The notes under the pieces are model-generated. The model saw nothing but the letters and a program-made list of their open reading frames with translations. It had not been told where the DNA came from and made no database searches. A DNA stretch of 11,978 nucleotides from JAGQSZ01 sp049672765 (GTDB lineage Bacteria > Actinomycetota > Acidimicrobiia > Acidimicrobiales > Microtrichaceae): contig JBATWQ010000167.1 of the NCBI GenBank assembly GCA_049672765.1, positions 1-11,978 of the forward strand. The letters are read 5' to 3'. Numbering within the stretch: the first letter of the stretch is position 1; each line of letters starts with the position of its first letter. The position numbers and the translations under genes were made by a program. Positions 6,944 to 11,978 of this stretch are shown here, one piece after another.

Positions 6944-7414
6944 TTGGAAGTGGAACGACTGATCCTTGCAGCGGCCCTGGCGGTGGTGGCCGTCGGCATC
7001 GCCCTCTATCTGCAGCGGAAGAACACCGCCGCGCCGACGGACTCCGTCGGAGAATTCCGTGCCCCGAAGCGGCTGGAGCGCAAGGATTTCGAACGCCCCG
7101 AGGCACCTTGGTTGGTAGTCGTGTTCTCATCGGCAACCTGCGACACCTGCGCCGAGGTTTGGACCAAGGCGAAAGTTCTCGAATCCGACCAGGTGGCCGT
7201 CCAGCAGGTGGAGGAGAAGGCCCAAGCTGCATTGCACCGCAGCTACGACATCAAGGCCGTCCCCACCACCGTGATCGTCGACACCGAAGGGGAGGTGCGG
7301 GCCTCGTACATGGGTCCGGTCTCGGCAACGCACCTCTGGGCGGGGTTGGCGGACCTGCGTGAACCAGGCACGGTCCCACCCGAGTGTGGCGAACCCCGTC
7401 CACCGTCAACCTGA
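6944..7414 (+). CDS. Membrane-anchored thioredoxin-fold protein (CDTC active site)
   Basis: This is a 156-residue protein with one N-terminal hydrophobic helix (about 6-23) and a thioredoxin domain after a charged linker. Visible features are the strand WLVVVFSSATC, the redox motif C66-D-T-C69, the pre-cis-proline strand DIKAVPTT with P107 as the cis-proline, and the next strand VIVDTEG. It is expected to do thiol-disulfide exchange; its partner is unknown. TTG 6944 is chosen because GTGGGG lies about 6 nt upstream. TTG 6917, GTG 6932 and GTG 6950 are in-frame alternatives. The charges flanking the helix (acidic before, strongly basic after) favour a cytoplasmic C-terminus by the positive-inside rule, which is unusual for an anchored thioredoxin. 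It follows the DUF5719 gene by 141 nt and converges on ftsH across 30 nt. Confidence 0.8.
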   Translation: MEVERLILAAALAVVAVGIALYLQRKNTAAPTDSVGEFRAPKRLERKDFERPEAPWLVVVFSSATCDTCAEVWTKAKVLESDQVAVQQVEEKAQAALHRSYDIKAVPTTVIVDTEGEVRASYMGPVSATHLWAGLADLREPGTVPPECGEPRPPST

Positions 7415-7444
7415 TCGGGCGTTGAATCCGGGCGCCAGTCGAAT

Positions 7445-9481
<2,037 letters not shown>

Positions 9482-9487
9482 GGGGAC

Positions 9488-9493
9488 AGCCTA
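9488..9493 (-). promoter_or_regulatory. Candidate -10 for ftsH, implying leaderless transcript
   Basis: On the minus strand TAGGCT (TANNNT pattern) is followed by 6 nt and then the ftsH ATG. That spacing places the expected transcription start at or next to the start codon. No Shine-Dalgarno sequence is present, which agrees with leaderless translation, common in Actinomycetota. No strong -35 was recognised. Confidence 0.4.
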
Positions 9494-9578
9494 GAAGCTG
9501 TGGAGCGCTCCGCTGTAGCGAGTACGCCCAGAATCTGAGAGCCGCTGTGGTATCCGAGGTTTCGGGACATTCTGAAAG

Positions 9579-9584
9579 TACGGT
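9579..9584 (+). promoter_or_regulatory. Candidate -10 for the DUF3499 gene, implying leaderless transcript
   Basis: TACGGT (TANNNT pattern) ends 7 nt before GTG 9592, so transcription should start at or near the start codon. There is no Shine-Dalgarno sequence. Together with the mirror-image arrangement at ftsH, the 110-nt gap looks like a compact divergent promoter region. Confidence 0.4.
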
Positions 9585-9591
9585 TCAACCC

Positions 9592-9843
9592 GTGAGTAGA
9601 AAATGTGCTCGTTCCGCATGCCCAAGTCCGGCAACCGCAACCCTGTCGTATTCGTATGCCGACGGGGTTGTCTGGCTCGAGGACCTGATCGCCGAGGCCC
9701 ATCCCATGCTCCACGATCTGTGCGAGGCACATGCGACGTCACTGAGCGTCCCGCTCGGCTGGGATCTTCGCGATGAACGCTCCCTGGTAGGAGCTGAGGG
9801 ATCCCGGAGCCAGGTGTCCCGACTGGATCTGATCGGGGCCTGA
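9592..9843 (+). CDS. DUF3499 family zinc-binding small protein
   Basis: This is an 83-residue protein. It matches the actinobacterial DUF3499 pattern: an N-terminal RKCxRxxC (C5 and C10), an ATATLSYSYAD strand, and a DLCxxHA segment (C44 and H47) followed by a PxGWDLRDE end. The four residues C5, C10, C44 and H47 form a plausible zinc site. The biochemical role of the family is not known. In many actinobacteria DUF3499 genes lie close to whiB, DUF5719 and glycosyltransferase genes; here the DUF5719/GT pair is about 3 kb upstream and no whiB is visible. GTG 9592 is preferred over GTG 9547 because the family begins right at the first Cys motif and a -10-like box lies between the two. The last ~20 residues are less conserved-looking. 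Confidence 0.85.
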   Translation: MSRKCARSACPSPATATLSYSYADGVVWLEDLIAEAHPMLHDLCEAHATSLSVPLGWDLRDERSLVGAEGSRSQVSRLDLIGA

Positions 9844-9919
9844 GATCGGGGAAGCAGCACACGACGGTCGTGCTTCCGACCCGCTCCAACCCGAGAAGGA
9901 ACTCTGGGGCCAGGGCGAG

Positions 9920-10600
9920 GTGGCCTGGGGGCTCATAGCCAGCTTTCTGTTGTCCAACATCTTCGCCGTGCTGGTCTACTCCGCGGCCGGCTGGACCGAT
10001 GTCGGCGACGTTCCGATGTGGGGACTTGGATTGCTGCAGATCCCGCTCTGGGCGGGGTTTCTGGCGGCCATTCGGGTCGCCGGGAACAAGGGGACCGGGG
10101 TAGTCAACGCGTTCGGGCTCAGATTTCGGCCTCTCGACGTTCCTGTCGGGCTGCTGATAGGCATCGCCACCCAGGCAGTTCTTCTCCCGCTGATCTACGT
10201 CCCAATTTTCGAGTTGACCGGACAGAGCAGCGAAGACCTGTCCCGACCAGCCCGGGAACTTTCCAGCAAGGCCGGAGGAACACCCGGCTGGCTGCTGTTC
10301 GCCCTGCTGGTGGGGATCATCGCTCCGGTGATCGAAGAGCTGTTCTATCGGGGTCTGTTCCTGAGGGCCCTCAAAAAACGCGGCATGTCTACCGCCGCAT
10401 CAGTTGTTCTCAGCTCGGCCATTTTCGGAGCGATGCACCTTCAGCCGCTCCAGTTCGCAGGCCTGTTCCTCTTCGGTGTGATCGCGGCCTGTCTGGCGTC
10501 GGCGACCCGCCGATTGGGAATGTCGATCTTCGCCCACATTGGGTTCAACATGACTTCGGTTGTGGCCCTGTATCTGGATAGCCAGGGCAAGCTGTTGTAG
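9920..10600 (+). CDS. CPBP family intramembrane glutamic endopeptidase
   Basis: This 226-residue polytopic membrane protein has all three CPBP/Abi motifs: EExxxR (E139, E140, R144), FxxxH (F169, H173) and HxxxN (H206, N210). These residues form the active site in Rce1-like intramembrane proteases, and the family includes CAAX-type proteases and bacteriocin self-protection proteins. Hydrophobic helices are seen near 3-20, 32-52, 73-96, 122-140, 160-170 and 178-192. Its substrate cannot be inferred. The start is uncertain. GTG 9920 is the first usable codon in the frame, but the open frame continues back to a stop at 9830-9832 and encodes WGQGEVAWG, which looks like the N-terminus of related proteins, without any ATG, GTG or TTG. 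The gene follows the DUF3499 gene by 76 nt and may share its transcript. Confidence 0.9.
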   Translation: MAWGLIASFLLSNIFAVLVYSAAGWTDVGDVPMWGLGLLQIPLWAGFLAAIRVAGNKGTGVVNAFGLRFRPLDVPVGLLIGIATQAVLLPLIYVPIFELTGQSSEDLSRPARELSSKAGGTPGWLLFALLVGIIAPVIEELFYRGLFLRALKKRGMSTAASVVLSSAIFGAMHLQPLQFAGLFLFGVIAACLASATRRLGMSIFAHIGFNMTSVVALYLDSQGKLL

Positions 10601-10632
10601 AGCCAAGTCGGCATTGACGCCAGGTCGGCACC

Positions 10633-10677
10633 TCCGGCAGGGAGCGTTCCGGCAGGGAGCGTGCCGGCAGGGAAGGC
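10633..10677. repeat. Three 15-bp tandem repeats
   Basis: TCCGGCAGGGAGCGT occurs exactly at 10633-10647 and 10648-10662. A diverged third copy, GCCGGCAGGGAAGGC, follows at 10663-10677. The array starts 33 nt after the CPBP stop codon. Function unknown; it may be a replication-slippage product or a protein-binding array. Confidence 0.8.
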
Positions 10678-10703
10678 TCGGGCGCCTAGGTGGTTAATTC
10701 CAC

Positions 10704-10760
10704 GCAACCGTTCTGGCTGTCGTCCAGATGGCTACAGATACGGCGATGACAGCCAGTTGC
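10704..10760. other. Long structured hairpin (possible ncRNA or terminator)
   Basis: CTGGCTGTCGTC (10713-10724) pairs with GATGACAGCCAG (10745-10756) over 12 positions, one being a G-U wobble, around a 20-nt loop. The stem can extend through GCAA (10704-10707) with TTGC (10757-10760) past a 5-nt bulge. This is much longer than expected by chance in a region of this size. No U-tract follows, so an intrinsic terminator is not clear. An RNA element or a large operator are alternatives. Confidence 0.5.
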
Positions 10761-10784
10761 TACCGCTGGGACCCGAAACCCTTG

Positions 10785-10802
10785 GACCTAACCGACTAGG
10801 TC
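10785..10802 (+). terminator. Short hairpin followed by T-rich stretch
   Basis: GACCTA (10785-10790) pairs perfectly with TAGGTC (10797-10802) around a 6-nt loop, followed by a T-rich stretch (ATTTGGCTCATCTTT). It could be a weak terminator for the CPBP transcript, or a dyad operator. Confidence 0.28.
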
Positions 10803-10894
10803 ATTTGGCTCATCTTTGACCGATCTGCTCAGGAACCGGTCGTTTTTGCCGATTTGCTATCGGGCTGGGCTTCGAGGCCGGCGCCGGGCAGTCC

Positions 10895-10917
10895 ATCGAC
10901 TTGATTCAGCAGTCGAT
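10895..10917. repeat. 7-bp inverted repeat upstream of the small zinc-ribbon gene
   Basis: ATCGACT (10895-10901) and AGTCGAT (10911-10917) are perfect reverse complements with a 9-nt spacer. A weak -35-like TTGATT (10901-10906) overlaps it. It is a candidate operator for the gene at 10958; no binding protein is known. Confidence 0.35.
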
Positions 10918-10944
10918 CCGGCATGTATCGAGTCGTTTACCGCT

Positions 10945-10949
10945 GGGAG
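10945..10949 (+). promoter_or_regulatory. Ribosome binding site deciding the start at 10958
   Basis: GGGAG lies 8 nt before ATG 10958. It is one of the clearest Shine-Dalgarno sequences in the window and excludes the longer reading from 10901. Confidence 0.7.
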
Positions 10950-10957
10950 CAGTTTTG

Positions 10958-11152
10958 ATGAGTGCAGGTCAGTGTCAGCACGAGCAGGTCGAGATCGGAA
11001 TCATGATCGATGGTGTCCGTCTGATCATGCGGTCGTGTTCCGAATGCGACATCCGTAGCTGGCACCGCGACGGCGAGTCTGTACCCCTTCACGGTGTCCT
11101 TCACGACATTCGCGCGGTTCCCACCCGGTACAAGCGGGCACTATCGAGCTGA
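10958..11152 (+). CDS. Small putative zinc-ribbon protein, unknown function
   Basis: This is a 64-residue protein with a strong ribosome binding site. It has a C-x-H pair near the N-terminus (C6, H8) and CSEC (C27, C30) after a predicted beta-hairpin (VEIGIMIDGVRLIMRSC), the spacing of a zinc ribbon or treble-clef knuckle. W35 follows, then a short conserved-looking end with IRAVPTRYKR. I cannot assign a family. Similar short ribbons serve as RNA-polymerase or ribosome accessory proteins or as protein-interaction modules, but nothing here decides that. It stands alone between a structured 357-nt region and the leader of the membrane protein at 11360. The overlapping frame at 10816-11058 has no such support. 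Confidence 0.7.
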   Translation: MSAGQCQHEQVEIGIMIDGVRLIMRSCSECDIRSWHRDGESVPLHGVLHDIRAVPTRYKRALSS

Positions 11153-11177
11153 CAGCCACTTCAACTAGCCCCTGACA

Positions 11178-11193
11178 CCTGCGGTTGCGCGGG
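11178..11193 (+). terminator. Short GC-rich hairpin after the small zinc-ribbon gene
   Basis: CCTGCG (11178-11183) and CGCGGG (11188-11193) form a 6-bp stem with one U-G pair and a GTTG tetraloop, 25 nt after the stop codon. There is no U-tract. It is a weak terminator candidate based mostly on position. Confidence 0.3.
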
Positions 11194-11213
11194 GGAATGA
11201 CCTGGGGTTGAGC

Positions 11214-11336
11214 GAGGGAGATCCATGGCGAAAGTGGTCGTGTAGAGACCATTCCCATCACGGTTGACGACCATGTCACTGCATTGACGTGACTGGCTGA
11301 GCGCTCTCGCCGGGAGTTGTCGGGATCAATGGTCGT
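11214..11336 (+). promoter_or_regulatory. Leader-like region with mini-ORF and competing hairpins
   Basis: A GAGGGAG Shine-Dalgarno-like motif (11214-11220) precedes a 6-codon frame, ATG 11225 to TAG 11245 (MAKVVV). ACGACCA at 11267-11273 can pair with TGGTCGT at 11235-11241, which lies inside the mini-ORF, or with TGGTCGT at 11330-11336, just before the next gene; the two pairings exclude each other. The second can extend to 8 bp (ACGACCAT with ATGGTCGT). A third hairpin, CCA(T)GTCAC 11271-11279 with GTGACTGG 11289-11296, competes with both. This layout resembles an attenuator, but function is inference. Confidence 0.35.
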
Positions 11337-11359
11337 TCTCGTGTAACGATGTTGACCCC

Positions 11360-11978
11360 ATGGACCAGACGAAGGCCCCCGGCGAAGGTCCGGCTGACAG
11401 CGAATTCACTGCGCCGGGCGGTGTTGACGATCCGATCGAGGGCGATTTTGGCGATCCGGATTTCGTGGGGCCCGAAGCGCTGGGCTCCGAAAGCGACGAA
11501 TCACGACCGGGGGATTGGATCGAGAGCCCCGATGAGACGTCTCGACGAGAACTGATCGAACGGATCATCTCGTGGGCGATCGTCGGAGCGTGCAGCATTT
11601 TCGTCTTCGCTTCGCTCAACCCTCACCTCATCATCCAGAACAGCGTTCCAACCGGCGGGGACATGGGCGCACACGTCTGGGGCCCGCGGTTTCTCGCCGA
11701 CCATTTGATTCCCCAGTTCCGGGTTTCGGGCTGGTCCATGGACTGGTACGCGGGGTTCCCCACCTACGTCTTCTACATGGTCGTCCCATCGCTGATGATC
11801 CTGTGGTTGTCGGCCGGACCGACGCTGTGGCTGACCCCCGTCCTGCTGGGGATCATCGCCCTGGTCGTTTGGGCGCTGCGTCCACGAATGACGGTGCCGT
11901 GGCATCGCTGGGTGCTGTGGGTCGGGACCGTGATTGTCTCGGTTCTGGCCATACCGATTCCCTGCAACGTCGCGTTCA
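11360..11978 (+). CDS. Large membrane protein, GT-C/PTPS-related type (N-terminal part, cut by window end)
   Basis: The first 206 codons of a gene that runs off the window. An acidic, disordered N-terminus (1-62) is followed by a helix at about 68-86 and an extracytoplasmic loop with TGGDMGAHVWGP (98-109), DWYAGFP (128-134) and FYMVVP (138-143). Further hydrophobic segments lie near 139-151, 157-173 and 185-199. The GGDMGAHVWGP...GWSMDWYAGFP signature is typical of actinobacterial membrane proteins annotated as 6-pyruvoyl-tetrahydropterin-synthase-related (PF10131), which look like GT-C glycosyltransferases; D101 in the first loop would fit the catalytic Asp of that fold. Family name from memory, reaction inferred. 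ATG 11360 has no Shine-Dalgarno sequence and no other start codon is seen just upstream in frame. It is probably another surface-glycan enzyme. Confidence 0.75.
   Translation, partial: MDQTKAPGEGPADSEFTAPGGVDDPIEGDFGDPDFVGPEALGSESDESRPGDWIESPDETSRRELIERIISWAIVGACSIFVFASLNPHLIIQNSVPTGGDMGAHVWGPRFLADHLIPQFRVSGWSMDWYAGFPTYVFYMVVPSLMILWLSAGPTLWLTPVLLGIIALVVWALRPRMTVPWHRWVLWVGTVIVSVLAIPIPCNVAF

Larger units (their letters stand above)
10601..10957. other. Gene-free 357-nt region rich in repeats and hairpins
   Basis: No convincing coding region is present. Short open frames here lack ribosome binding sites and family resemblance. The stretch holds a 15-bp triplicated repeat (10633-10677), a long hairpin (10704-10760), a 6-bp hairpin (10785-10802), and a 7-bp inverted repeat (10895-10917). 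It probably contains the end of the CPBP transcript and the promoter of the small gene at 10958. Confidence 0.6.

Noticed and set aside
10441..10707. 88-codon minus-strand frame reading through the 15-bp repeats
   Set aside because: Mostly antisense to the CPBP gene; the PAGTL repeat in it is only a translation of the tandem array.
10680..10815. Possible tRNA or known riboswitch in the structured gap
   Set aside because: No T-loop consensus, no acceptor-stem pairing, and no riboswitch core motif that I recognise on either strand.
10816..11058. 80-codon plus-strand frame overlapping the zinc-ribbon gene
   Set aside because: No ribosome binding site, Arg-rich shadow composition, and it overlaps a better supported gene in another frame.

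Overview
This window looks like chromosomal DNA of a high-GC Actinomycetota, most likely Acidimicrobiia or a close relative. That placement rests on protein families, not on a marker gene: a DUF3499 zinc protein, a DUF5719 protein, a very long GT2-plus-membrane glycosyltransferase of actinobacterial type, and an actinobacterial-style FtsH. GC content appears to be in the low to mid 60s by eye (not counted). Coding density is high and there is no sign of phage, insertion sequence, CRISPR array, tRNA or rRNA.

Layout. 98-628 (+): XRE-type HTH regulator. 694-1605 (-): SDR nucleotide-sugar enzyme resembling GDP-4-dehydro-6-deoxy-mannose reductase, convergent with the regulator across a candidate terminator hairpin. 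1692-5318 (+): 1208-residue GT2 glycosyltransferase fused to a polytopic membrane domain. 5315-6802 (+): membrane-anchored DUF5719 protein, coupled to the previous gene by a 4-nt GTGA overlap. 6944-7414 (+): membrane-anchored thioredoxin-fold protein. 7445-9481 (-): FtsH protease. 9592-9843 (+): DUF3499 protein, divergent from ftsH. 9920-10600 (+): CPBP-family membrane protease. 10601-10957: gene-free stretch with tandem repeats and hairpins. 10958-11152 (+): small putative zinc-ribbon protein. 11153-11359: leader-like stretch with competing inverted repeats and a mini-ORF. 11360 to the window end (+): N-terminal part of another large membrane protein, probably GT-C-like or PTPS-related.

Taken together, the left half reads as a cell-surface glycan locus. 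A GDP-sugar reductase is divergently transcribed from a glycosyltransferase/membrane protein, which is translationally coupled to an extracytoplasmic repeat protein. The truncated membrane protein at the right edge probably belongs to the same kind of pathway. The right half carries membrane quality control (FtsH, CPBP protease) and small zinc proteins. No defence or mobile system was found. The least explained signals are the structured intergenic regions around 10630-10960 and 11210-11340, the small zinc-ribbon gene, and the fourfold repeat architecture of the DUF5719 protein.
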